Source: Flavobacterium sp. (GTDB lineage Bacteria > Bacteroidota > Bacteroidia > Flavobacteriales > Flavobacteriaceae). From it: DNA of 23,732 nt. The notes below the pieces were generated by a model, which ran no database searches, had not been told where the DNA came from, and saw only the letters and a program-made list of their open reading frames with translations. The stretch's first letter is position 1; every line of letters begins with the position of its first letter. The position numbers and the translations under genes are program-made. The stretch covers positions 1 to 23,732 of the forward strand of contig JASLHL010000092.1 of assembly GCA_030152225.1 (NCBI GenBank), read 5' to 3'. Shown one piece after another: positions 7,869-15,925 of the stretch.

Positions 7869-10535
7869 CTAAAACTGTTGTCCAAGGATAAAGTGAACCT
7901 CCCAGCCGTTTTTCTCACGTAATCCTGGAGGTGCATCAAACCCATATCCAAAGTCAATACCCAAGAGACCAAACATTGGCATAATCACGCGAACACCTAA
8001 TCCAGCAGATCGTTTTAAATCGAATGGATTGTATTCTTTGAATGAATCGAATGCTGCTCCAGCCTCTGCAAATGACAATACATAAACAGATGCACTTGGT
8101 TTTAGTGTAATAGGATAACGTAATTCTAGGGTGAATTTATTGTATATCGTACCTCCAATTTGTTCTCCGTTTTGATTGATTGGTGTTAAAGCTTGGTTTT
8201 TATACCCTCTTAATTGGATCACTTCACGTCCATCTAAAGAGAAGTTTGCCAATCCATCTCCACCAACGTAGAAACGCTCAAACGGTACAACACCACGGTT
8301 GTTGTTGTAGGCACCCATATAACCAAATTCCCCAACTGTTCTAAATACTAATTTATCATAAATTGTGGTATACCAGTCTCCTTTGAACTTTAATTTGTAA
8401 AATTCTAACCAGTTGAATCTTTTTTGATCCACTTTACTAGCATCAGCAGTCGCATCTTGCCAATTACTTACAGGTTGACCTGATGCATTTAAGTAAGTTC
8501 CTTCTGGAATAACTAAACCAGTATTGGGATCCACTTGTCCAGGTCTTGATTTGTATTTGTATTCTTGCTGGTTGGCAAGATTCTTATAATCAACGTTGTT
8601 GAATAAGGAATAGGGTGGAGTAAATTTACCACTGATACTAAAGAAAGAACCGAAAGTAGGAAAGTTTGGATCCATTCCTCGGTTATCTCTTCTTAATTCA
8701 ACTTCATATGCTAAGTTTCTCGAAGAACCATCACCGAATGTAAAAAGTCCAGTGTTGTAGTTTTTCATATCATAGTATTGGAAACTCAACGTATGTGACA
8801 AAACGAAATAATCATCAGGAACGCTTAATTGCTTGGCAACCCCTAGGTTAATTGTTGTAATGTCAAATCCTCTACTGCGGTCTGTTCTTCTGCTGTAGTA
8901 ATCGTATAAGTTTTGTTTACTATAGGCAATGGTACCGAAAAGGTTAACTGGTTTCTTTTTACCCAACCAAGGTTCAGAGAAACTAATACTGTAGGTTTGG
9001 AAGTATGAGCTTCCTTGTAAGCGCAAGGCTAAAGATTGGCCATCTCCCATAGGGAAAGGATTGTAAGATTCTTTATTGAAAATATTGCGCAAAGAGAAGT
9101 TGTTAAATGACAATCCTAAGGTTCCGATGAAACCTCCTCCACCGTAACCCCCTTGTAATTCAACTTGACTTGATCCCTTTTCAGCTACTGACCATTCTAC
9201 ATCTACCGTTCCTGAAGCTGCATCCGCATTTTGGATATCTGGAACAATAGCTTGAGCATCAAAAATATTTAATTGTCCTAGTCGACGCATTGTTTCCATT
9301 ACCATCGCTTTACTCCAGATTTCACCTGGTCTAGTTCGCAATGTACGGTGAATAACGTGATCGTGCGTATATTCATTGCCGCGTACGGTAATATTGTTGA
9401 AACGCGCAATAGGGCCTTCTGTGATTCGGATTTCGAAATCAATCGTATCATTCGCTGTTTTTACCTCTACTGGGGTAATGTTAGAGAAGAGATAACCATT
9501 ATTTTGGTACTGGTTAGTTAAGTTGTAACCATCTGGATCTGCAGGATCGTTGATTCGTTTATTTAATAAAACGCCATTGTAGACTTCTCCTTTTCCAATT
9601 CCCAATACGTTATTCAGTTGGCTATTGGTGTAGACGGTATTTCCGATAAAGCGGATATCACCAATATAGTATTTGTTTCCTTCTTCTACATCAATGTTAA
9701 TCGCAATGCGATTGGTTTTAGGATCATATGCAGTTGTATCTGTAAGAATACGCGCATCGCGGTATCCTTTTTCTTTGTATTTATCCACCAAACGATCCAA
9801 ATCTTCTTCATATTTTGTTTGAATAAATTTAGAAGGTTTGAAGATGCGCAACGGATTAAAAGGACTGCGTTTCTTCGTGTCTTTTAATGCTTTGCGCAAT
9901 TGTTTATTGGTTAATTGCTGATTTCCGTCAAAGGTAATATCCGAAATACGCACCTTTTTACCACGGTCAATCCCAACGATTAAATCGACATAACGACCTG
10001 TTGAATCGGTAGGTACTGTGTTTAGGGTTACTTTGGTATTGTAATATCCGTCTTTTTTGTACTTGTTTAAAAGGTAGTATTTGGTTGTAGAAAGCAAGTT
10101 CTCGTTGACAATTTTTCCTTTTGTCAATTTAGCTTCTTTGATTACCGTTTCTGATTTTGCTTTTTTATACCCTTTTACTTTAGCTGAGCTTAAACGAGGT
10201 AATTCGTTCAAAGACAATTCTAAATTAATCGTATCATTAACAACCGATGTTTCGTAAATGTTGATGTCTTTAAAGAAACCAAGTTTCCAAAGTTTTTTCA
10301 AAGCATCGCTAATCTCTTCTCCCGGAACAGCAATCTTTTGTCCTTTACTTAACCCTGTAAAAGTAACAACCGTTTGTGGGTTGTAATTGATTTTACCGGT
10401 AACTTTTATATCTCCTAAAATGTATGTTTTAGGGGTTTCTAGAGTAGGAATATAGTCCCCTTGTTGTGCTTGAGCACTGCTACAAATTAGACCTGCAATA
10501 AACAGGGCAAAAAGTGAGATGCCTTTTTGAAACAT
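7869..10535 (-). CDS. bamA: Outer membrane protein assembly factor BamA
   Basis: BamA inserts beta-barrel proteins into the outer membrane. The 888-residue product has a signal peptide (about 1-24, SSAQAQQ), five periplasmic POTRA domains and a C-terminal Omp85 barrel. POTRA starts are recognisable near residues 38 (ILGDIKVTG), 115 (SSAKVKGY), 195 (VRISDITFDGN), 291 (YYIGDIRFIGN) and 378 (ARFNNITVRGN). The barrel begins near 455 with the Gly-rich GGYGGGGFIG segment, carries SFSEPWLG near 520 (a conserved Omp85 strand) and the QLRGY loop-6 motif near 778, and ends in GQQF, an aromatic C-terminus as in barrel signals. It sits 11 bp downstream of uppS and upstream of two Skp-like genes, the usual flavobacterial order. 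Length is normal for Bacteroidota BamA. Confidence 0.96.
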   Translation of the reverse strand: MFQKGISLFALFIAGLICSSAQAQQGDYIPTLETPKTYILGDIKVTGKINYNPQTVVTFTGLSKGQKIAVPGEEISDALKKLWKLGFFKDINIYETSVVNDTINLELSLNELPRLSSAKVKGYKKAKSETVIKEAKLTKGKIVNENLLSTTKYYLLNKYKKDGYYNTKVTLNTVPTDSTGRYVDLIVGIDRGKKVRISDITFDGNQQLTNKQLRKALKDTKKRSPFNPLRIFKPSKFIQTKYEEDLDRLVDKYKEKGYRDARILTDTTAYDPKTNRIAINIDVEEGNKYYIGDIRFIGNTVYTNSQLNNVLGIGKGEVYNGVLLNKRINDPADPDGYNLTNQYQNNGYLFSNITPVEVKTANDTIDFEIRITEGPIARFNNITVRGNEYTHDHVIHRTLRTRPGEIWSKAMVMETMRRLGQLNIFDAQAIVPDIQNADAASGTVDVEWSVAEKGSSQVELQGGYGGGGFIGTLGLSFNNFSLRNIFNKESYNPFPMGDGQSLALRLQGSSYFQTYSISFSEPWLGKKKPVNLFGTIAYSKQNLYDYYSRRTDRSRGFDITTINLGVAKQLSVPDDYFVLSHTLSFQYYDMKNYNTGLFTFGDGSSRNLAYEVELRRDNRGMDPNFPTFGSFFSISGKFTPPYSLFNNVDYKNLANQQEYKYKSRPGQVDPNTGLVIPEGTYLNASGQPVSNWQDATADASKVDQKRFNWLEFYKLKFKGDWYTTIYDKLVFRTVGEFGYMGAYNNNRGVVPFERFYVGGDGLANFSLDGREVIQLRGYKNQALTPINQNGEQIGGTIYNKFTLELRYPITLKPSASVYVLSFAEAGAAFDSFKEYNPFDLKRSAGLGVRVIMPMFGLLGIDFGYGFDAPPGLREKNGWEVHFILGQQF

Positions 10536-10546
10536 TATTTTCGTTT

Positions 10547-11287
10547 TTATTTAATTTGTTCACTAGTTTTTCCATACCTTCTCTCCCTTTGTTGATACGA
10601 TATAATCGATCGATAAAGTTCGTCTTCAGAGAAGTCTGGCCATAATACCTCCGTAAAGTACAATTCAGCATAAGCGATCTGCCAGAGTAAGAAATTACTA
10701 ATTCTCTGCTCCCCGCTGGTGCGAATTAACAAATCAACATCAGGCATATTATGCGTGTAAAGATGCTCATTAATAATTGATTCGTCAATACTGTCTTCTG
10801 AAATTATATTATTTTTAACTTTAATAGAAATTTCCTTAATTGCGTGTATTATTTCCGCTCTGGAGCCATAACTTAGTGCTAAAGTTACAGTCATCCTTTT
10901 GTTTTCTTTCGTTTTGTCAATTGTTGCTACCAATTTCTGACGTACTTTTTCTGGAAGTAATTCTAGATTTCCAATTGCATTAAGAGCAATTTGGTTTTCC
11001 ATAAAAGTAGGGAGTTCTTTCGCGAGCGATTTCACAAGTAATTCCATTAGCTTGTCTACTTCATATTTGGGTCTATTCCAATTTTCAGTAGAAAAGGCAT
11101 AGAGTGTCAAGTGTTCAATACCTAGTTCTCTGCATGTAGTTAGCGTGGTTCTCAGAGATTTGACTCCATTTTCATGTCCAATTGTTCTAAGGAAACCGCG
11201 TTGTTTGGCCCACCTACCATTGCCATCCATGATAATTGCAATATGCTTTGGTAGATTGCTCATGTTAATTTGTTCTTTCAATTTCAT
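10547..11287 (-). CDS. uppS: Isoprenyl transferase (undecaprenyl diphosphate synthase)
   Basis: UppS adds isopentenyl diphosphate units in cis to farnesyl diphosphate, making the C55 lipid carrier for peptidoglycan and surface polysaccharides. The 246-residue protein has HIAIIMDGNGRWA (catalytic D21, phosphate-binding G22-R25), YAFSTENWNRP, and RTSGEQRISNFLLWQ near the C-terminus, all cis-prenyltransferase signatures. The chosen ATG directly follows the stop of the upstream gene (0 bp gap), and the resulting 13-residue lead before PKHIAIIMD is normal for flavobacterial homologues. An internal ATG at 11263 is a second candidate. It belongs to the minus-strand envelope operon with bamA 11 bp downstream. 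Confidence 0.96.
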   Translation of the reverse strand: MKLKEQINMSNLPKHIAIIMDGNGRWAKQRGFLRTIGHENGVKSLRTTLTTCRELGIEHLTLYAFSTENWNRPKYEVDKLMELLVKSLAKELPTFMENQIALNAIGNLELLPEKVRQKLVATIDKTKENKRMTVTLALSYGSRAEIIHAIKEISIKVKNNIISEDSIDESIINEHLYTHNMPDVDLLIRTSGEQRISNFLLWQIAYAELYFTEVLWPDFSEDELYRSIISYQQRERRYGKTSEQIK

Positions 11288-11968
11288 TTAATCTGCGCAA
11301 TAACAAGGATTATGTCCAAAAGTATAACTTATTGTAATTCCAGAATAGAAAAACCAATCATTTCCGTTTTTTCCAAATCGAAAATTTTCCAATTTAGATT
11401 CGGAAGGGTAGCTTCCATCAAGGTTATTTGTAAAACTATAAGTCGCAGTAACTTCTGCATTAATATTAATTTGAGGATTAACTCTGATTTTCATTCCTGC
11501 AGCAAAGGGAATTGCTGCTGTGTACTTCTTGTCTCCTTTAGTGAGTCTTGAACCTCTAAAGTATAAGTCATTATAGCGAATTCCAGATACTCCTACATAT
11601 AAATAGGGAGTCATTGCAAAATTTTCCTGATGTAAATCGAATTCAAAAAAATTAAATTCAAGACCTAAACTCAGTTGCTGTATGGTATTATCAAAACGCA
11701 ACCCTCTTGCTTTTCTGCTTTCGCTTGAAGCATCAGCATCGTTACCAGTTAACTTTTGTTGACTGAAACTCACGCGATAGGAATGCCGTGGGCTTTTATT
11801 CCATCTGTAAAAAACGTTATAGCCTAGATTTTTAGGATTGATAAACTGAGAAGAACCAATGTCTCCAACATAGTTTGTGCCACCTAAACCAAAGCCCACC
11901 TCATGGATCTGAGCGTGTGCTAAAGGTATGCTAAGCAGTATGATAAATGTAAGTAAAGCCTTTTTCAT
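11288..11968 (-). CDS. DUF6089-type outer-membrane beta-barrel protein
   Basis: The 226-residue protein begins with a signal peptide (MKKALLTFIILL...AHAQ, about 1-20), then a glycine- and aromatic-rich series of alternating strands (EVGFGLGGTNYVGDIG..., FYRWNKSP, LGLEFNFFEFD, PYLYVGVSG, WFFYSGITISYTFG) and a short Cys tail (NPCYCAD). This pattern, and the position directly before uppS and bamA, match the family annotated DUF6089 in Bacteroidota. The function is not established; an outer-membrane barrel of about eight strands is the best structural guess. The frame is open to a GTG at 11986, but that lies inside the predicted -7 promoter element (11986-11993), so the ATG at 11968 is preferred. 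It is the first gene of the operon. Confidence 0.8.
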   Translation of the reverse strand: MKKALLTFIILLSIPLAHAQIHEVGFGLGGTNYVGDIGSSQFINPKNLGYNVFYRWNKSPRHSYRVSFSQQKLTGNDADASSESRKARGLRFDNTIQQLSLGLEFNFFEFDLHQENFAMTPYLYVGVSGIRYNDLYFRGSRLTKGDKKYTAAIPFAAGMKIRVNPQININAEVTATYSFTNNLDGSYPSESKLENFRFGKNGNDWFFYSGITISYTFGHNPCYCAD

Positions 11969-11985
11969 TTTGTTAAAATAATTCA

Positions 11986-11993
11986 CAAATATA
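11986..11993 (-). promoter_or_regulatory. Bacteroidota -7 promoter element of the DUF6089-uppS-bamA-ompH operon
   Basis: The minus strand reads TATATTTG, a full match to the TAnnTTTG consensus, 17 bp before the ATG at 11968. No convincing TTTG is found 19-20 bp upstream, so only the -7 half is supported. Confidence 0.55.
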
Positions 11994-12079
11994 ATAATAA
12001 TGAATTCTCTTTGTTTGAAAAAAAAGTTTTTGTTCTAACAAATTCAAACAAAAATGAGTAATAAAAAATAAATGTAATA

Positions 12080-12104
12080 AAAAAAAGGATGCCTGTCGTT
12101 TTTT
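12080..12104 (-). terminator. Possible weak terminator after nadK
   Basis: Directly after the nadK stop, the minus strand shows an A-run, a very short AGG/CCT stem and then eight T. The stem is poor, so intrinsic termination is only possible. Confidence 0.3.
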
Positions 12105-12989
12105 TTAATTGCGTTTGTCTTCTCCCCAAAGTAATTTATTTCGCAGTGTTTTAATAAAACTCTGTTGAGGAAATTCAACTAAATTAATGGTAAAAGGCGC
12201 TTTAGAAATAGTTACTTCTGTTTCGTTATTTACAGCTTGTGTACTACTGTCCACCGATAGCAAAAATTGACTTTCTCTGGCGTTTACTTTTAGTTTGATT
12301 GTTAAATTGTCGCGAATCACTAAAGGTCTTACATTGAGATTATGCGGGGCCAAAGGCGTTAGTACAAAACAACCCGTTTCTGGTTCGATAATAGGACCCC
12401 CACAACTCAAAGAATAGCCCGTAGATCCTGATGGAGTAGAGATAATTAAACCATCAGCCCAGTAGGTGGCTAAATATTCATTGTCTAAATAGGTTTCTAC
12501 TGTGATCATCGATGTTGTATTCTTTCTCGATACAGTAATGTCATTTAAGGCAAAATTAATGTCGAAATTCGAATTTGACACAGGATCACAGGCAATGGTC
12601 AGTAGCGCTCTACGTGATAGTTTATAGGTATGTTTAAAAAGATGAGGCAAATGCTCCTCAATTGTGTCTTCTTGAATATTGGCCAAGAATCCCAATCTAC
12701 CCGCATTAATTCCTACGATGGGAATATTTTTGTCTTTGATAAAATTTGCAGCACGTAGCATCGTACCATCCCCACCAATACTGATGAAAAAGTTGACATC
12801 GAACGGTAATTCATTCGCGTCATCGAACGTCTCGTATGTCGTTGGTAGGATGTTTTTTTCGTTTAAGAGATCGTAAAAGTTGCGCTCAAAAATAATAGTG
12901 GGCGCATAGGTTTCGAAAACGTTTAAAAGACGATGAACGATTTGTTGTACAATGGCTTTATTGGTTTGCCCGTAAATTGCAAATTTCAT
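12105..12989 (-). CDS. nadK: NAD kinase
   Basis: NadK phosphorylates NAD to NADP in the cytoplasm. The 294-residue product has the defining motifs: FFISIGGDGTMLRAA (GGDG at 72-75, D74 the catalytic aspartate), VGINAGRLGFL (about 92-102), ND at 149-150, and TPSGSTGYSLSCGGP at 185-199, the NAD-binding and catalytic loop. Length is normal. The gene begins 1 bp after the stop of the CBS/ACT protein gene, so the two are translationally close and almost certainly co-transcribed. The ATG at 12989 gives the usual short N-terminus (MKFAIYGQ) of Bacteroidota NadK. Confidence 0.97.
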   Translation of the reverse strand: MKFAIYGQTNKAIVQQIVHRLLNVFETYAPTIIFERNFYDLLNEKNILPTTYETFDDANELPFDVNFFISIGGDGTMLRAANFIKDKNIPIVGINAGRLGFLANIQEDTIEEHLPHLFKHTYKLSRRALLTIACDPVSNSNFDINFALNDITVSRKNTTSMITVETYLDNEYLATYWADGLIISTPSGSTGYSLSCGGPIIEPETGCFVLTPLAPHNLNVRPLVIRDNLTIKLKVNARESQFLLSVDSSTQAVNNETEVTISKAPFTINLVEFPQQSFIKTLRNKLLWGEDKRN

Positions 12990-12990
12990 G

Positions 12991-13650
12991 CTATATGTTT
13001 AAAAATTTGTTTAGATAATTGGAGTGCTCTATTAACTTGTTTTGATGTAAATCTTCGTCGTGTTGCGAGATAATCGTAAAATCAAAACGTCGTAAGTCGT
13101 AAATAATTGTCTCTATGTTTTTTTGTGTCAAACGCAAAAGCAATTGAGTTTTGTTGTCAAGGGTACTTAAAACAAGCATTCCAAGTAATTTGTTGTTGTT
13201 ACTTTCGACAATTTGAGTGATGCTTGAAAAACTACAAGCTGCAGTATTTGTTTCAATAATTACTGTTGTACCTGCTTCAGTCAAAAAGCTACTTTCTAGT
13301 AAATAGTCCATTAAGGCAGACTTTGGCAACATTCCTTTTAGCTGCATTGTTTCATCCAAGACAGGCAAAATATCGCATTTGTTCTGGATGAAGGTATCGG
13401 CTATCTTAGCTAAACCATCCGTCAGGAATACAAAAAAAGGCTCAACTAGATAGCTGATCGAAGCCAAAGTTTCCGTTTCATCAATTTCATAAAGTAGGGC
13501 AGATGGAAGATTGCCAATCCATTTGTTGTCTGTATCGACAAGGGCTAGATGCGAATAATCATGCGCATCTAAAAAGGCAATACCCTCAGCTACCGCACTA
13601 GAAGGCGTGAAGGTTGGAAGGTGGATTAGTAAAGTGGTTAGGGTTGTCAA
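12991..13650 (-). CDS. CBS-CBS-ACT protein (AcuB-like), TTG start
   Basis: The 219-residue protein has two CBS-type motifs, one near residues 27-40 (DAHDYSHLALVDTD) and one near 87-103 (NKCDILPVLDET), followed by a C-terminal region (about 128-197) with the pattern of an ACT domain (SSITQIVESNN...LLLRL...IIYDLRRFDFTII). This order is that of AcuB-like proteins. CBS pairs usually bind adenosine nucleotides and ACT domains bind small ligands, so a sensor role is likely; the target is unknown. The first possible start is TTG at 13650: an in-frame TAA stop lies about 35 bases further upstream with no ATG or GTG after it, and the next ATG would delete the CBS domains. It is the upstream partner of nadK (1 bp gap) and divergent from pdxJ. 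Confidence 0.82.
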   Translation of the reverse strand: MTTLTTLLIHLPTFTPSSAVAEGIAFLDAHDYSHLALVDTDNKWIGNLPSALLYEIDETETLASISYLVEPFFVFLTDGLAKIADTFIQNKCDILPVLDETMQLKGMLPKSALMDYLLESSFLTEAGTTVIIETNTAACSFSSITQIVESNNNKLLGMLVLSTLDNKTQLLLRLTQKNIETIIYDLRRFDFTIISQHDEDLHQNKLIEHSNYLNKFLNI

Positions 13651-13718
13651 AATCGCTTCAATTGAAATGTGACTGCAAAATAATTAAAAATAAACCAATA
13701 AGCCTTACTTATACTTTG

Positions 13719-13726
13719 TATTTTTG
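13719..13726 (+). promoter_or_regulatory. Candidate -7 promoter element for pdxJ
   Basis: TATTTTTG matches the Bacteroidota TAnnTTTG consensus, 18 bp before the pdxJ ATG. No clear -33 TTTG is present. It overlaps the ATG at 13724, arguing against that longer start. Confidence 0.45.
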
Positions 13727-13744
13727 TTTTTTAATATCTTAATT

Positions 13745-14458
13745 ATGACAAAGCTATCTGTAAATATCAATAAAATTGCTACCTTAAGGAATTCAAGAGG
13801 GGGAAATGTACCTAATTTATTAAAAGTGGCTGAAGATGTTCAAAAATTTGGAGCGGCGGGAGTAACGATTCACCCTCGTCCAGATGAACGTCATATTCGC
13901 TACCAAGATGCAAGAGATTTAGTGCAGGTTGTGTATACAGAATACAACATAGAGGGAAATCCGATGGATAACTTTTTAAAACTGGTATACGAGTGTAAAC
14001 CGACACAAGTAACATTAGTGCCTGATGCCGTAGATGCTTTAACGTCAAATGCTGGTTGGGATACGGTGAAACACAAAGATTTCTTGACAGAGGTTATTCA
14101 AGAGTGTAAACTACAGGGAATTCGCACGTCTATTTTTGTGGATCCTGTACTTGAGATGATTGAGGGAGCGAAAATTGTAGGTACAGATCGCATTGAGTTG
14201 TATACCGAAGAGTTTGCAACACAATACGGGCTGGGAAATGAGAAGGGAATAGACCCTTATATTCGCGCGGCTGAATTAGCCGTGGAGTTAGATTTAGGGA
14301 TTAATGCAGGACATGATCTAAGTTTGGAGAATATCGCTTTTTTCAAGGCGAATATTCCTAACTTGCTAGAAGTGTCTATTGGACATGCATTAATTGCTGA
14401 ATCATTGTATTTAGGGTTGGAAAATGTAGTTAATATGTATATTCAAAAATTGAGTTAA
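13745..14458 (+). CDS. pdxJ: Pyridoxine 5'-phosphate synthase
   Basis: PdxJ condenses 1-deoxy-D-xylulose 5-phosphate with 3-amino-2-oxopropyl phosphate to pyridoxine 5'-phosphate, the last ring-forming step of DXP-dependent vitamin B6 synthesis. The 237-residue TIM-barrel protein shows LSVNINKIATLRNSRGG at the N-terminus, TIHPRPDERHI (H43, H50), a Glu near 70 (YNIEGNP), LVPDAVDALTSNAGWD, FVDP, DRIELYTEEFA and INAGHDLSLEN (H190), matching the catalytic His/Glu set of the family. The frame is open to an ATG at 13724, but MTKLSVNIN at 13745 fits homologues and leaves room for the -7 element. It overlaps the next gene by one base (TAATG). Confidence 0.96.
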   Translation: MTKLSVNINKIATLRNSRGGNVPNLLKVAEDVQKFGAAGVTIHPRPDERHIRYQDARDLVQVVYTEYNIEGNPMDNFLKLVYECKPTQVTLVPDAVDALTSNAGWDTVKHKDFLTEVIQECKLQGIRTSIFVDPVLEMIEGAKIVGTDRIELYTEEFATQYGLGNEKGIDPYIRAAELAVELDLGINAGHDLSLENIAFFKANIPNLLEVSIGHALIAESLYLGLENVVNMYIQKLS

Positions 14459-15231
14459 TGGCAGAAATTTTATATTCAAAAATAGAGGGAGAAGGAGGAA
14501 TACCCATGATTGTACTCCATGGGTATTTTGGTATGTCTGATAACTGGAATACCTTTGGTAAACAAATGGTAGAAAAAGGATATGAAATGCATTTGTTGGA
14601 TTTGAGAAATCACGGACGTAGTTTTCATTCAGATGCTTGGTCGTATGATGTTATGGTCGAAGATGTTATTCGCTATATGGAGCATTATAATATCTGTGAT
14701 GCTATTGTACTAGGACATTCCATGGGAGGTAAAGTCGCTATGCATTTAGCTACGAAGTATCCGACACGTGTTGAAAAGTTGATCGTTGCGGATATTGCAC
14801 CTCGTGCATATGCGCCTCATCATCAAGATATCTTAGAAGCCTTGAATGCGGTTGATTTTTCTCAAAAACCTTCGCGAAGAGAAGTGGATGAATGTATCAG
14901 TGCGCGTATTCAAGATTTTGGTACCAAACAATTTTTGTTGAAGAGTTTATATTGGAAAGAACCCGATCAGTTGGCTTTCCGATTTAATTTGGACGTATTT
15001 AATCGAGATGAACATGTTGTAGGAGAAGGCATAGCTGGAGATGCACGATATGATAGACCTACGCTTTTTGTTCGCGGTGGAGCGTCTAAGTATATTCAAG
15101 AGAAAGATGAGGTAAGTATTAAAAAGCACTTCCCACAAGCGGTGATCGAAACGATTCCCAATGCAGGACATTGGTTACATGCAGAAAACCCACAAATGTT
15201 TTTTGAACTCGTATCAGGCTTCTTGTCCTAA
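14458..15231 (+). CDS. Alpha/beta hydrolase (YbfF-like esterase group)
   Basis: This 257-residue cytoplasmic protein has no signal peptide. It shows the alpha/beta-hydrolase core: VLHGYFGMSDNW oxyanion-hole region (about 19-30), LLDLRNHGRS, the nucleophile elbow GHSMGG with S88, and a C-terminal NAGHWLHAENP with catalytic H238. The catalytic acid is expected in the cap-to-core region and was not assigned. The GHSMGGKVAM and DLRNHG motifs resemble E. coli YbfF (acyl-CoA/esterase). The exact substrate is not predictable. The ATG overlaps the pdxJ stop (TAATG), indicating translational coupling; a link to vitamin B6 metabolism is not established. A terminator follows at 15273. Confidence 0.9.
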   Translation: MAEILYSKIEGEGGIPMIVLHGYFGMSDNWNTFGKQMVEKGYEMHLLDLRNHGRSFHSDAWSYDVMVEDVIRYMEHYNICDAIVLGHSMGGKVAMHLATKYPTRVEKLIVADIAPRAYAPHHQDILEALNAVDFSQKPSRREVDECISARIQDFGTKQFLLKSLYWKEPDQLAFRFNLDVFNRDEHVVGEGIAGDARYDRPTLFVRGGASKYIQEKDEVSIKKHFPQAVIETIPNAGHWLHAENPQMFFELVSGFLS

Positions 15232-15272
15232 GCACATAGCATAAGACCTATAGGTTAACCCGTTATATAAAA

Positions 15273-15308
15273 AAGAGAGTGTCCTTTTGGGGTACTCTCT
15301 TCTTTTTT
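15273..15308. terminator. Terminator after the alpha/beta hydrolase gene
   Basis: AAGAGAGT (15273-15280) pairs with ACTCTCTT (15294-15301), extended by two wobble pairs and CC/GG, and is followed by a T-run. The A-rich left side would also serve a minus-strand transcript arriving from 15314 upward. Confidence 0.8.
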
Positions 15309-15800
15309 AGGTTTTATCACCAATAGTAAACCCACAATCGAGTAAGTAGGTGGCTGTTTTGAAGGTGTTTTTTTGTACATCACTTATTATTTCCTTTTCC
15401 TCCTTGCTCTTTTCTTATTTCAAACAAGAGCTAAACTTCTCTTTTGTTTTTTATGCTTATCAACTAGAGCGAAACGAAGCGATAAACTAACTTTGCTCTA
15501 GCTTCTTGTTGAGCTATCCCTTTATTGTTTCTTTTTACGTGTGATTGGGACGGAAAAGTCAGCAATACTTGGTCTATACACGGTCAAAAAAGAAAACGCA
15601 TATTGTTTTTTTAGATTATTTATAAGTTATTTGTTCTTATTTAGATTAAGTAAAAGCAAGTGGCTGTAGATAGAAAACCTAATTGACGCTTTTGATTTGT
15701 TTGATTTTTAAATTAAAATGTTGTTTTTATGTGAAAATATGTGTTTTGATTGTTAAAATAACTTTTAAAATATTTTTTTTACTTATTGGGATTTTTTTCG
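15309..15800. other. Gene-free stretch with an inverted repeat and a possible minus-strand gene remnant
   Basis: No credible gene is present here. On the minus strand from about 15418 down to 15314 there is an open stretch without a start codon that ends in ...FKTATYLLDCGFTIGDKT and a TAA, just ahead of the bidirectional terminator. It reads like the C-terminus of a lost gene, but 35 codons are too few to be sure. CTAGAGC (15464-15470) and GCTCTAG (15495-15501) form an inverted repeat with a 24-base spacer, extended by AAA/TTT after a one-base bulge. The remainder up to 15800 is very AT-rich with only very short frames. Confidence 0.5.
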
Positions 15801-15804
15801 TTTC

Positions 15805-15834
15805 TTGTTATTTAGTTTATTTTAACTTAATTTG
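15805..15834 (+). promoter_or_regulatory. Candidate promoter of the second T9SS type B protein gene
   Basis: TTG at 15805-15807, a 20-base spacer and TAATTTG at 15828-15834 resemble the Bacteroidota TTTG-N19/20-TAnnTTTG promoter, with a -7 element one base shorter than consensus. Predicted transcription start is near 15840, giving a leader of about 85 bases. Confidence 0.45.
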
Positions 15835-15843
15835 AGTGGGTTT

Positions 15844-15896
15844 AAGGATGTCAATCCTTGCGCTTACTTGGAATGCAACCGTTGCATTTCCTTCTT
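15844..15896 (+). promoter_or_regulatory. Two-hairpin 5' leader upstream of the T9SS type B protein gene
   Basis: Hairpin 1 is AAGGAT / ATCCTT with loop GTCA (15844-15859). Hairpin 2 is AATGCAA / TTGCATT with loop CCG (15872-15888), followed by TCCTTCTTTTTT. Hairpin 2 plus its T-rich tail has the shape of a weak intrinsic terminator, so the leader may act as an attenuator. This is an inference from structure alone. Confidence 0.45.
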
Positions 15897-15925
15897 TTTT
15901 GATAACAAACCTTAGTAACCCTATT

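Noticed and set aside
13724..13744. Seven extra N-terminal residues for PdxJ
   Set aside because: The start codon lies inside the candidate -7 element, and homologues begin at MTKLSVNIN-like sequence.
15418..15453. Terminator-like stem GAG/CTC with a T-run
   Set aside because: The stem is short with a two-base bulge, and there is no transcript known to end there.
15836..15925. Thirty extra N-terminal residues (GTG start) for the second T9SS protein
   Set aside because: The extension would precede a perfect signal peptide and corresponds to the two-hairpin leader.
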